A DNA stretch of 64,000 bases, taken from NCBI GenBank assembly GCA_036925085.1, contig JAUPFP010000176.1, forward strand, positions 41,001-105,000, read 5' to 3'. Below, in pieces: positions 44,901-51,819 of this stretch. The first letter of the stretch is position 1; every line of letters begins with the position of its first letter. Below the pieces are notes generated by a model that had not been told where the DNA came from, did no database searches, and was given only the letters and a program-made list of their open reading frames with translations. The position numbers and the translations under genes are program-made. Source of the DNA: Brachycybe producta. Taxonomy: Eukaryota; Arthropoda; Diplopoda; Playtdesmida; Andrognathidae.

Positions 44901-47900
44901 GAAAATGGAAAAACTCAAAAACTCGAGGACGAGTTTCTTAGGGAAGGAGGGGGGAGAAACAGAGGTGGACACCAGCCCACCCCTACAACCAACAGGACCC
45001 AGACCACCCAACAAACCCCTACAACCTACCATACCTCAAAATTTTTTTGGAAACGAATCCTCTGGAACTCCATTTGCAAAAAAACCACCCACCAAAACTT
45101 CCATTCCATCTAAAAATGCAAAACTCCACCACAAAAAGAAAAGACTCAAAATAAAAACAACAAATTCATCGTTGGAATCTGCCGCTAAAAACAAAGCGGA
45201 AATAAAAAGTGAAATCAACGATGGAATTCCACCAAAAATACTCACTCTCAAGACCATCCACGTGATTGAAGACGAAAAACCACGTGTCCAGCACATGGAA
45301 TCATCAAGATCAACGTCCTCAATCATAAACATCAACAAAATAGTAGCGGTAACCGCTACCCACGCTTTCAAACATAAAAATCACGTGGCCACAAAAGAAA
45401 ACTATCTAAAACATCGTAATCCCCCTCTCATGACGTCACATCAAAAAGAAAAAGTGAACTCAGTGACCTACTTATGGTTTCAAGTTCAGATTTTCGGTGG
45501 GAAAGTCAAACATCTAACTCTTCACACCCTGATGCAAGAAATGAAACTACGTCATCACCGATGGGAATTAAAACACAAAATCGGGGCCATAAAAGACATC
45601 AAAACAAAGCCCCCTGTCAATCAAATCAAAACAATTAATTGGGCCAATCAAGACACCCCTTATATCATCAAGGGGCCCAATCATCAACCAAAATCGACAT
45701 CAACCCCACCAAAGGGGCTGACCCAACCCTTATCTCTTGGAATACTTTGCATAAACTCCATTTTTGGTCGAATTGAATCGGTGGCCGATTCTTCAATCGT
45801 CTCCAAAATTTCAACACTACAACAAAGAAAAATCGGAAAGGTTTCTAACGGGCCAGAAAGAAAATCATCTCTCCAAGAAATCGTCACCATCAAGAATCGG
45901 GACAAAGGAAATCCGAAATCATCATTCAAGGATTCTCAAATTGTAAGTCTTGGAAGAGGTGGTGGTTATCCCCCCTCTAACAAAACCCTTTCATTTTTTT
46001 CTACAGTAGAGATAATGCCGAAATACACTAGAGGCACGTGGAGGGGCCGCCATCGTCACCCTAATGGCTCCTCCAGCGATGAAGAAGGGGGTAACGCCAA
46101 AGCTACCACCCTTCCGCCTCCAGAACCTATGGAGATGGGTGGTGATCAGGCGGGGGCCGCCCCACCACCCACTGAACTAACGAAAAACACCATTTTGACT
46201 GGGCAGGCTCATGCGGGGACCGCTAGTGAGCCTGCCAGTAGACCACTATCGCCTGGAGCAGACCCCAAGCGTCGACGCCATTCCGTGCCGGAGAACTTTC
46301 ACCGGCGTGGAGAGAAGCGGCTCAAAGCCTCACTCCGTCGCCCAGCCAACGTGGGCCGGGAGGGGAAGCCAGAAGAACCTACTCTTCTGGTCCCTCTCAC
46401 TGCTGCCACTTCAAAACACTGGGCTGAGGACCGCGAGGACCTGATCGACGTACCCACGATGCCCCTAGGTCCTCCCAAGGACTTCTGGAGGAGTCTGGCC
46501 CCTGGTCAGATGATTCCAGGAGGGGCGGAACCCTGGGGGAAAAAGTCATCGGGATCTGCACCACTTACGACCACTCAAGAAGAACAACAACGATTGGAGG
46601 AGGAACGCATTCGCCGCCTACAGGAGGAAGACCACAAAAAGGGGAAAACAGACCTCCGTTATTTGCAGCTGGCCTGTCTCCGACTGGCGGAGTTGGGGCT
46701 CCCCTATACAGCCCCCCTCCCCCAGGGAGAGATAGAGAAAATTGAATCTCTCCTTGTTTCAGAAAAGCAGCCAGCTGCGGTAGCCGCGTCTGACTGCTCG
46801 CTTCCTCCGACACCGCCTCCTTCAGTGACACCACCAACCACCAAACCACAAAAGACTATCCATGCACCTATGAAGTCATCGTCAAAAGAGAGGCCCCGCC
46901 TGGACCATCGACGCTCCGAGAGGGACTCCTCTCCAAAGCGATGCCGCTCTCCAGCGCGACACACCAACTATCCTCATCAGGGCCACCGAGAATTCCGCCG
47001 GCAGCCCCAGGACCTCCGCCAACACCTCAAGGCCGTGGCCCAAGGGGGTCGCCCCAAAATCCGACCCCTGATGGAAACCCCGATACCAAAACCGACACCA
47101 ACACTTCCACCTGTTAAAGTTCAACCTTCAGCCACTACAACAGCTCCATCGTCATCACCTGTCGCTGCTGAAAGAGAATATTTCCTTTCTCAGCAGAAGA
47201 AAATGACCGATTTGGTCCTGGATTTCGCCAAGCGAGGAGGGGACCCCCGCGTAGCTTTGGGGATCCCTCCCCTCGAGGACCGGCCACCAATCTCACAGAA
47301 GTCCCAAAAGAAGAAGCCAAGACAGCGCGCCCGGGACATGGCCCGTGCAACCCTGTTTCGAGCCCAACGTGCCCAGTCCTCTGGAGATGCGGGGACCGCG
47401 CCTCCTGCTTCCATCACCAGCCCTCCAGTTGCAGATGCGGGGCCCGCGCCTGCAGCTCTTCCCGAGGACTCTCCTGCCACCATAACTACTCCTGCTCCTC
47501 CCGCGGTGACCGCCAGGAGGAAAACACCAATCTGTCGTCCACTACGCCCGGAGTCTCTTCAAGAGAGATTCATTAACAATCGCTGGGCATTGTGGCAACA
47601 ACAGACGCAACCAAAGCAGACCTTGTACATCGGACATTACGACTTGGAGGAGGGCTTTCCGCATTTGGAACTCCCTGAACGAGAGCGGTATGTCGTCGGG
47701 ATGACTCGTGACACCTCCACCTTCACCGCTATTGTTGTGCCCCAGCGAAGACACATCGAGGTCTTCCAATTCGCCGGGGAACTCGTCACCACCGCCCTCC
47801 AGGCCGTAATGCGATCATTTTTCGCAACCATTTTCGGGACACCAACTGAGGGAACCTTCCGGATCTCTCGGAGCTACTTACGAGGGACCAACCCAAATCA

Positions 47901-48063
47901 CCAGGCCGCCATCATGTGGGACGCCGTCCAGGGGACCCTTTACGACCAGCCACCTGCTCGGGCGACACGAACCGACGAGGAGGTGTACCAGGCCTTCTTT
48001 AGGGACCTCCAGGGGGACGTCGACGGATGGATCATGGCCCATTGGGATGGTCAACGCCTCTGA
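41953..48063 (+). CDS. gag-pro: Gag-protease polyprotein fused to a novel C-terminal protein (2036 aa)
   Basis: The first ATG of the frame is in a good context (ACAATGG). Residues 1-285 are Ser/Pro-rich. 288-440 is a Ty3/Gypsy Gag domain (KFDGLGSF, then ATCFTGSA-type TCFTGSARSWL and FIWKFAELGDKIY). 526-539 is a CX2CX4HX4C zinc knuckle. 703-800 is an aspartic protease (active site DTG at 718-720, AILGRDL at 785-791). 844-945 is the beta-rich segment that normally leads into reverse transcriptase (KVFNTNRTPATLQKGEVLAHI). RT should follow; instead 985-1330 is Lys/Thr-rich without known domains, and 1355-2036 is a separate-looking protein. There is no polymerase, RNase H or integrase motif. A 64-nt intron (45943-46006) marks the junction, so the 2036-residue form is the unspliced reading. 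Confidence 0.93.
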   Translation: MAQASNPQLTLNGGEGSNNPPLNPDPTQPSQPSQTSRSSQTSTQTLLPRQGHRILSGSDTSDVSNGSQGDHRPKRKKTKTPKSPQPNLSQPENMDLSEIIRLLSALGTQLTTQLSTSRSKPGSSRSRHPSTPRETEPQRYSNPEPQIDHHRPSTSSYEPLPARRTYPMTPGPPRTSTAHQPYPEARHREADRPRPRPIEPRYYDYTSSGSDNGGDRPSPPLDDYDRNSIYAPQFPPRERRHRDQGPNPNAIGRGQVLDGVYRAPPRVLTVEELNKKYGSRHPADSVKKFDGLGSFRAFLEEFEEVANLHRWDDHHKEDFVTTCFTGSARSWLSKLRYRHPDLTWSELRKRMTSAFGKPNERTLLEKRYWELRQKEGESTQAFIWKFAELGDKIYPELSDELRINQLRRSLHPTIQDAVDSAPTHSFSSFKEAVLRMEAILYSKDKWPLAPEAVDGLPESKSTKPDGEQRAVTAPAPRDNRPRQPNARRSYTAPQPKSGGPQAPISSAPGPRRDAPVTTIDKSKATCYQCGQLGHFSRECKQPKRNLEVKQYGGIVEHPGEDLAETDIISEDGIEYALISLGGQLRKIALEAPPPTPVVEDTIDDSEDYLPIAVISPSAHPKLEPWTTIDLGLWNEIMEAFDSANSNFGCREDRTVMIITPGGKAPKKGRACCRTMMQDLYQKLAASCDVKELGAHDASLNSPRILVSINGREIRMLVDTGAHSSVLSECIANEHDLRIEPMPRAPMIEGVGGATINIVGQVNATVEVGAKRAQGPLYVIEGHREAILGRDLGKALHLSVSMTTDKVYCEDDLFNSVLRRQCVEAYVGSALQEQPPSDNDSNLLELKCTQRIEQHLVVLSHTRLNGGGIALVEVEASKILKESDFFVIVPDEKLKADRGIFVAPGLMQGQNEATFRIKVFNTNRTPATLQKGEVLAHIQYDYDWEVVADTATIPEQSVSVTDPEKLEDHVPVREPLRKGGSETQKMEKLKNSRTSFLGKEGGETEVDTSPPLQPTGPRPPNKPLQPTIPQNFFGNESSGTPFAKKPPTKTSIPSKNAKLHHKKKRLKIKTTNSSLESAAKNKAEIKSEINDGIPPKILTLKTIHVIEDEKPRVQHMESSRSTSSIININKIVAVTATHAFKHKNHVATKENYLKHRNPPLMTSHQKEKVNSVTYLWFQVQIFGGKVKHLTLHTLMQEMKLRHHRWELKHKIGAIKDIKTKPPVNQIKTINWANQDTPYIIKGPNHQPKSTSTPPKGLTQPLSLGILCINSIFGRIESVADSSIVSKISTLQQRKIGKVSNGPERKSSLQEIVTIKNRDKGNPKSSFKDSQIVSLGRGGGYPPSNKTLSFFSTVEIMPKYTRGTWRGRHRHPNGSSSDEEGGNAKATTLPPPEPMEMGGDQAGAAPPPTELTKNTILTGQAHAGTASEPASRPLSPGADPKRRRHSVPENFHRRGEKRLKASLRRPANVGREGKPEEPTLLVPLTAATSKHWAEDREDLIDVPTMPLGPPKDFWRSLAPGQMIPGGAEPWGKKSSGSAPLTTTQEEQQRLEEERIRRLQEEDHKKGKTDLRYLQLACLRLAELGLPYTAPLPQGEIEKIESLLVSEKQPAAVAASDCSLPPTPPPSVTPPTTKPQKTIHAPMKSSSKERPRLDHRRSERDSSPKRCRSPARHTNYPHQGHREFRRQPQDLRQHLKAVAQGGRPKIRPLMETPIPKPTPTLPPVKVQPSATTTAPSSSPVAAEREYFLSQQKKMTDLVLDFAKRGGDPRVALGIPPLEDRPPISQKSQKKKPRQRARDMARATLFRAQRAQSSGDAGTAPPASITSPPVADAGPAPAALPEDSPATITTPAPPAVTARRKTPICRPLRPESLQERFINNRWALWQQQTQPKQTLYIGHYDLEEGFPHLELPERERYVVGMTRDTSTFTAIVVPQRRHIEVFQFAGELVTTALQAVMRSFFATIFGTPTEGTFRISRSYLRGTNPNHQAAIMWDAVQGTLYDQPPARATRTDEEVYQAFFRDLQGDVDGWIMAHWDGQRL
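43328..43333 (+). promoter_or_regulatory. Candidate splice donor D1 inside gag
   Basis: GAGAGTAAGT after codon 458, phase 1. Used with the acceptor at 46006 it removes 2679 nt (knuckle, protease, Lys-rich part) and leaves the Gag N-terminal part in frame with the 46015 ORF. Use is inferred, not shown. Confidence 0.4.
45943..46006 (+). other. 64-nt intron-like segment at the protein junction
   Basis: GTAAGT at 45943-45948, branch-like TCTAAC (45976-45981, 25-26 nt from the acceptor), and a pyrimidine tract ending CTACAG at 46001-46006. The donor sits exactly on a codon boundary (after codon 1330). The first three bases after the acceptor are TAG, so splicing ends the Gag-protease product at the junction, and the next ATG (46015) opens the second protein. 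All three core signals are close to consensus. Confidence 0.75.
46015..48063 (+). CDS. ORF2: 682-residue unknown protein replacing Pol
   Basis: Starts at the ATG eight bases after the acceptor and is in frame with the upstream polyprotein. Visible parts, in polyprotein numbering: acidic SSSDEEGG (1373-1380); basic clusters DPKRRRHS (1437-1444) and KSQKKKPRQR (1783-1792) that could be nuclear signals; a charged helix TQEEQQRLEEERIRRLQEED (1541-1560) followed by a Leu-rich segment; an SR-like stretch near 1650-1668; and Pro/Thr-rich linkers. A compact-looking C-terminal region (about 1855-2036) is rich in aromatic and charged residues. No signal peptide, membrane segment, RT or integrase motif is seen, so it is not Env or Pol. 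Function unknown. Confidence 0.7.
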   Translation: MPKYTRGTWRGRHRHPNGSSSDEEGGNAKATTLPPPEPMEMGGDQAGAAPPPTELTKNTILTGQAHAGTASEPASRPLSPGADPKRRRHSVPENFHRRGEKRLKASLRRPANVGREGKPEEPTLLVPLTAATSKHWAEDREDLIDVPTMPLGPPKDFWRSLAPGQMIPGGAEPWGKKSSGSAPLTTTQEEQQRLEEERIRRLQEEDHKKGKTDLRYLQLACLRLAELGLPYTAPLPQGEIEKIESLLVSEKQPAAVAASDCSLPPTPPPSVTPPTTKPQKTIHAPMKSSSKERPRLDHRRSERDSSPKRCRSPARHTNYPHQGHREFRRQPQDLRQHLKAVAQGGRPKIRPLMETPIPKPTPTLPPVKVQPSATTTAPSSSPVAAEREYFLSQQKKMTDLVLDFAKRGGDPRVALGIPPLEDRPPISQKSQKKKPRQRARDMARATLFRAQRAQSSGDAGTAPPASITSPPVADAGPAPAALPEDSPATITTPAPPAVTARRKTPICRPLRPESLQERFINNRWALWQQQTQPKQTLYIGHYDLEEGFPHLELPERERYVVGMTRDTSTFTAIVVPQRRHIEVFQFAGELVTTALQAVMRSFFATIFGTPTEGTFRISRSYLRGTNPNHQAAIMWDAVQGTLYDQPPARATRTDEEVYQAFFRDLQGDVDGWIMAHWDGQRL

Positions 48064-48123
48064 CACTACCAGCGGGACAATCAAGTGTTTTCTCGTCGAG
48101 GAACTGCTCGCGAGTCATATAAT

Positions 48124-48155
48124 AATAAATAAAATAAAAAAAAAAAAAAAAAAAA
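48124..48155 (+). other. Internal poly(A) signal and A20 tract
   Basis: AATAAATAAAATAAA runs straight into 20 As, about 60 nt after the ORF2 stop. This could be a captured mRNA 3' end or a simple A-rich expansion. Confidence 0.6.
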
Positions 48156-48192
48156 GTGCTTGTTGTGTAGTTCTACTGTAATCTTCGTTTTG

Positions 48193-48214
48193 TTCGCGAG
48201 AGACTACTCGCGAA
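48193..48214 (+). repeat. 8-bp-stem hairpin
   Basis: TTCGCGAG and CTCGCGAA separated by six bases. CTCGCGAG itself also occurs at about 48107, after the stop codon. Confidence 0.75.
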
Positions 48215-48248
48215 TCTTTCATTCATTTGTTTTCTTTTATGTCTCCTG

Positions 48249-48496
48249 CCCCGTTGGGTTTTGTTCTTTTTAATGTGTCCTAATCTGTTTACTTCGTTTT
48301 AATTCATTTTTAGTGCTTGCTTTGCACCCCGTTGAGTTTATTTTCCTTCTTTATTCATTATGTTCTTACCCCGTTGGGTTATTGCGTTTTGCCCCGTTGG
48401 GCTTGGGTTTCGTTGTATTCTCTTCTTGAAATTTTGTATGTTCACCCCTACCCCGTTGGGTCTTTGCGTTTTGTTTCTTGGTTACCCCGTTGGGTT
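48249..48496 (+). repeat. Six CCCCGTTGGGTT repeats
   Basis: Located at 48249, 48327 (GTTGAG variant), 48369, 48392, 48451 and 48485. Each can form a CCC/GGG stem, often ACCC/GGGT, with a CGTT loop. Intervals are irregular (22-78 nt), so this is not a simple tandem repeat. Confidence 0.85.
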
Positions 48497-48514
48497 TCCT
48501 TTTCGTTTTTTTTT

Positions 48515-48542
48515 ATTATCCCCCCCTCGTTCCGGGGATAAT
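48515..48542 (+). repeat. 9-bp-stem hairpin before PPT
   Basis: ATTATCCCC and GGGGATAAT pair around a 10-nt CCCTCGTTCC loop. Confidence 0.8.
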
Positions 48543-48726
48543 CATTTCCTTTTTCCTGTAATGTTATTTTTGACTTGTTGAAGGGATGGTTGATACGAAC
48601 TGCATCAACCTCTCTTTCAACATGGATGTACTCATTAGTGACATGTCGAACCACTGGACCACTTCCCTAGAACTGCAATCTGGGGCATACCTCCCGGCTC
48701 TGAAGCACGAGGACGTGTTTCACGCC

Positions 48727-48739
48727 AAGTTGGGGGGTA
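48727..48739 (+). other. Polypurine tract
   Basis: AAGTTGGGGGGTA directly before the 3' LTR, the expected position of the plus-strand primer. Confidence 0.8.
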
Positions 48740-49299
48740 TGTGACACCCTGTATTTCGCCGTTTTGTCCCTCCCCTAGCCTGGGGGTCTCTGGGGACGTA
48801 GGGGACGGATTTCCGCCCCTTCCTTCTCCTGTTGGAGACCCCAAAGCTTCAAGACTCATTCAGGTTCCGGTATCGGCGGATGGATACCCGTCGATGCACG
48901 GTCCCCAGGGCATGTGTACCCCTGAAAAGGTGTACACAGGCCCTGGGTATAAAAGACCGTGTTTCGATAGTTTCTTGGTCCATTCTTTGATATCGAAACA
49001 TGAAATAATTCATCAATGGTCCAGTGGCGAAAGCACGCCACAGTAACTCTTTCTCTGTTGTTCATGTGTTAATGGTTGGTCATGAATAAATAAGTATCGA
49101 CGAACCTATCATCCGTCTCGCCTGTCTAATGATTCTTTTCAGCTACAGTGACGAAATCAAGAAATATCTACGAGAACGACCCCAGCACCAGTAGGACTCA
49201 GGTTGTATAACACAAACGATCTCTTAACAACAAGCGGTACCCGCTCGAGTTAAGAGATTCTACAACTGAGCCCCGTAACAAAAGCTCGACATTGTTACA
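48740..49299 (+). repeat. 3' LTR (560 bp)
   Basis: Same length and, by eye, same sequence as 39864-40423, including the TATA box (48948-48956), AATAAA and hairpin (49219-49258). Confidence 0.97.
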
Positions 49300-49303
49300 T
49301 TAT

Positions 49304-50364
49304 CACCTGCCGGAAGTGGCCCTATCAATGTGTGCTTATAATGTCATTGATCAAGAGGGGCAGTAGTTCGAAATTCTAAAAACACAATTTAGTAGTGAAT
49401 TTTACAAAGAAGATCCTGAAGTACTTTAACAGTGTTTTAAAAGTCTAGTTATATATATATATATATATTAAGCCAGGTCTGTGTGCGTGTGTGGGTGTCT
49501 ATCTGTAATAACGCTGTACAAACCTTGAAACACGTCGGAATTTATATAAATTTAAATGAATAAATGAACCGCTTTTTTTCTCAAGGGCAACTATATGTAG
49601 CCCACTCACCATCCAAGAATCCCATGATATTAAATTGGAGAGGGGGAAAAGGTTGGAAAGTGTAGAAGGGGGCAGAGAGAGAGAAACGTGGAAGTGTAGA
49701 AGGGGGGGCAGAGAGAGAGAAACGTGGAGGGGGAAAAAAGTGGGAGGGGGTGACTGAAATTAAAATGAAAAGAGTAAAAAAAGGAAAAAACAACGCGCAT
49801 GCGCACAACTGCCTGTGAATTTTGCTCCCGTCATTTATGACGGGTTACCCCACTAGTCTTTAATAAAACTGAGCCCTTTGAAAGTCTTTGTTCATGTTTC
49901 AAAAAGCGTCCACAATATGAAATGTTTTGCAACAATGTTTAAATGTTTCATGTCAAGAAACATGAATCTGAGCTGACACGATTCAAGTCCCGAAACATTT
50001 CAACATTGTTGTGGGTCTAAATCGCAACTGACCCGCAACAAAGAATCCTGGTGTGTACTACCCTTGTAATTTTATTTATACATAATTAATTAATAAAAAA
50101 AATCTAAATTTGCAATCGAAACTCGACCACTCAAACATATAAAAAAGCTTATTTTTTTAAAGAACTTAACACGAAAATACCGTTAAGCAAATTTGAGTTA
50201 CCCTTCTAGTTTCTAAAATACTTTCAAAGTTTCTCTTCATTTATTTAGTACCTAAAATATAGAAAAAATCATTTTTAAAAATCTAATTCCATTCGATTTC
50301 CAAAGCTTTAAGGTTTTTCATTTTAGTGGCAACACTGTGAATTTGCAACTTGCAAGTAACATCC
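49304..50364. other. No gene seen
   Basis: TA microsatellite (49452-49469), a GA/G-rich patch (49637-49750), inverted CATGTTTC/GAAACATG words (49890-49975) that look like an old foldback element, and a TTTTAGAAACTAG terminus near 50200. Confidence 0.45.
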
Positions 50365-50812
50365 TAAAGCCTCGTTTTCACGGCGGCGATAGTTCTTTCG
50401 TGAGAGTAGCTGTCATGAAAGTTGAGATAATTCACTCTCACGATAGCAACTGTCTATACATGTCTTGAAGTAACATGATAGTTCAGTCATGAAAGTACGA
50501 CGTTTTACTTCACAGTCAATAACAGTGTTGCCTCTCTCTCTCTCTCTCTCCCTCCTGGACCCTCCAGAAGCCAAATTTCCCTACAAAGTGGATATATTTC
50601 CCTACAAGCGGCGGTCACTCAACAACTATTACTATCGCGACAGTACTATCAACTATCTAGTCAAACGAGATAGTTGTGATAGTTTCTGTCGCATTAGTGC
50701 GATAGTGACTATCATGTGGTCTTCATGTGCACAATGATAGTTCTCGCGATAGTTGCTGCTCTCATGACAGCAACTATCGTGACAACTATATCATAGTGAA
50801 AACCGGGCTTTA
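50365..50812. mobile_element. CTATCGCGATAG-family MITE, copy 3
   Basis: Begins TAAAGCCTCGTTTTCACG and ends GTGAAAACCGGGCTTTA. It shares TACTTCAAGACATG-like, ACAAGCGGCGGTCACTC and CTAGTCAAACGAGATAG words with 31969-33024. It contains a CT microsatellite at 50535-50551. It abuts the next MITE. Confidence 0.8.
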
Positions 50813-51120
50813 TACCTTGTACACACATACGTTAAATGAATTCAAATTAAATGTGTTTAGGTGAATTATTACGGAATCCAGTTAAGGACATGAACCAAAT
50901 AAAAATTGACTTTACATTAATATTTTAAAATTGAAAATACTAAATCAATATTTTGGCAATAGTTTATATATTTTATATTTAAGTATTAACTCAATATTTT
51001 GAGATTATTAACTGAATAAATTGAATTCGACATATTGTTTGTTTGCCCTTCACAGAGGGCTCTGTAGAACACAGTTTATTATTTAAATGCATTTAAATTA
51101 TCAGGTGTGTACTAGGTATA
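50811..51120 (+). mobile_element. TGTGTAC-ended MITE, copy 3
   Basis: Ends TATACCTTGTACACA and TGTGTACTAGGTATA are complementary over most positions. It is the most complete copy, 310 bp. The interior has GGAATCCAGTTAAGGACATG and AATTGAATTCGACATA. Confidence 0.88.
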
Positions 51121-51819
51121 AACAGGCTGTACCACCAATAAATAGTGACAAAAAAGCGTGGTTTAATTTCCAACCTATGTTATTGCCATCAGATGGCGTT
51201 TAAACTGATTACTGGTTAGTTTTAGCCCTCCAGAAACATTTAAAAGTATTTTTTTCTTCTCCTTCTTCCCCCCCCCCCCCCTACTTGTATTCTTATCATT
51301 ATTATTATTTGGGTGTCCATGTTTGTGTGTCGATGTGCAGTCACAACTACTGAGACACACCTCTGGACCATGAGCACCTCCTACTCCAACCCTCAGTGTT
51401 TCTATCCAAACTCATTCCAAATAAACTCCAAGAAAAATAAGATAAATTTCCACCCCCCCCCCCCCCCCTTTTGTGTCCTGAAGTCTTTACTAAAAAAAAG
51501 AAGAAAAAAAATGACAAAACCAACCAGCCTCCTCTTCCACTTGGAAGAAAACCTACAATCACAGTAAATGTTTAATAACAGTAATGCATTAAACAATAAA
51601 AATAACTGGGGTTCAGCTACTACATAAATTGTAATGTTTGTAAGCATTAAAATCTATTCACCACTCTGTATCTTATTTTGTAGGATGTTTCATAACATAA
51701 TGGATACTTCTTTTCGTTTCAGTCTTTTACAGCTGTGCTAGGATTAATATACCTCTAGACTGGGGCTAAAACTTGCTTAAGAAGGTTTGCTTCGGACTAT
51801 TGGTTTCAATAGACCTAAT
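51121..51819. other. No gene seen
   Basis: C-runs at 51268-51280 and 51452-51468. The open frames across them are low complexity. Confidence 0.5.

Larger units (their letters stand above)
48064..48739 (+). other. Retrotransposon 3' untranslated region
   Basis: Holds overlapping AATAAA signals (48124-48138), an A20 tract (48136-48155), a TTCGCGAG/CTCGCGAA hairpin (48193-48214), six CCCCGTTGGG-type repeats (48249-48496), a 9-bp-stem hairpin (48515-48542) and the PPT. No coding sequence is supported. Confidence 0.8.
39860..49303 (+). mobile_element. Complete, young, Pol-less Ty3/Gypsy-like LTR retrotransposon
   Basis: A full element (39864-49299, 9.4 kb) flanked by TTAT duplications (39860-39863, 49300-49303). 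Its parts in order are a 560-bp LTR, PBS, a 1.5-kb leader with four diverged tandem units, a 2036-codon frame, a 3' region with hairpin repeats, PPT and a 560-bp LTR. By eye the LTRs are identical, so insertion is recent. Gag, the CCHC knuckle and the protease are Ty3/Gypsy-like. No RT, RNase H or integrase motif is present in any frame, so mobility would need enzymes in trans. The long intact frame argues for recent activity. Confidence 0.95.

Noticed and set aside
46015-48063. ORF2 as a retroviral envelope gene, because it follows a splice acceptor
   Set aside because: No signal peptide, membrane segment, cleavage site or cysteine pattern; the protein is Pro/Arg-rich with nuclear-type basic clusters.
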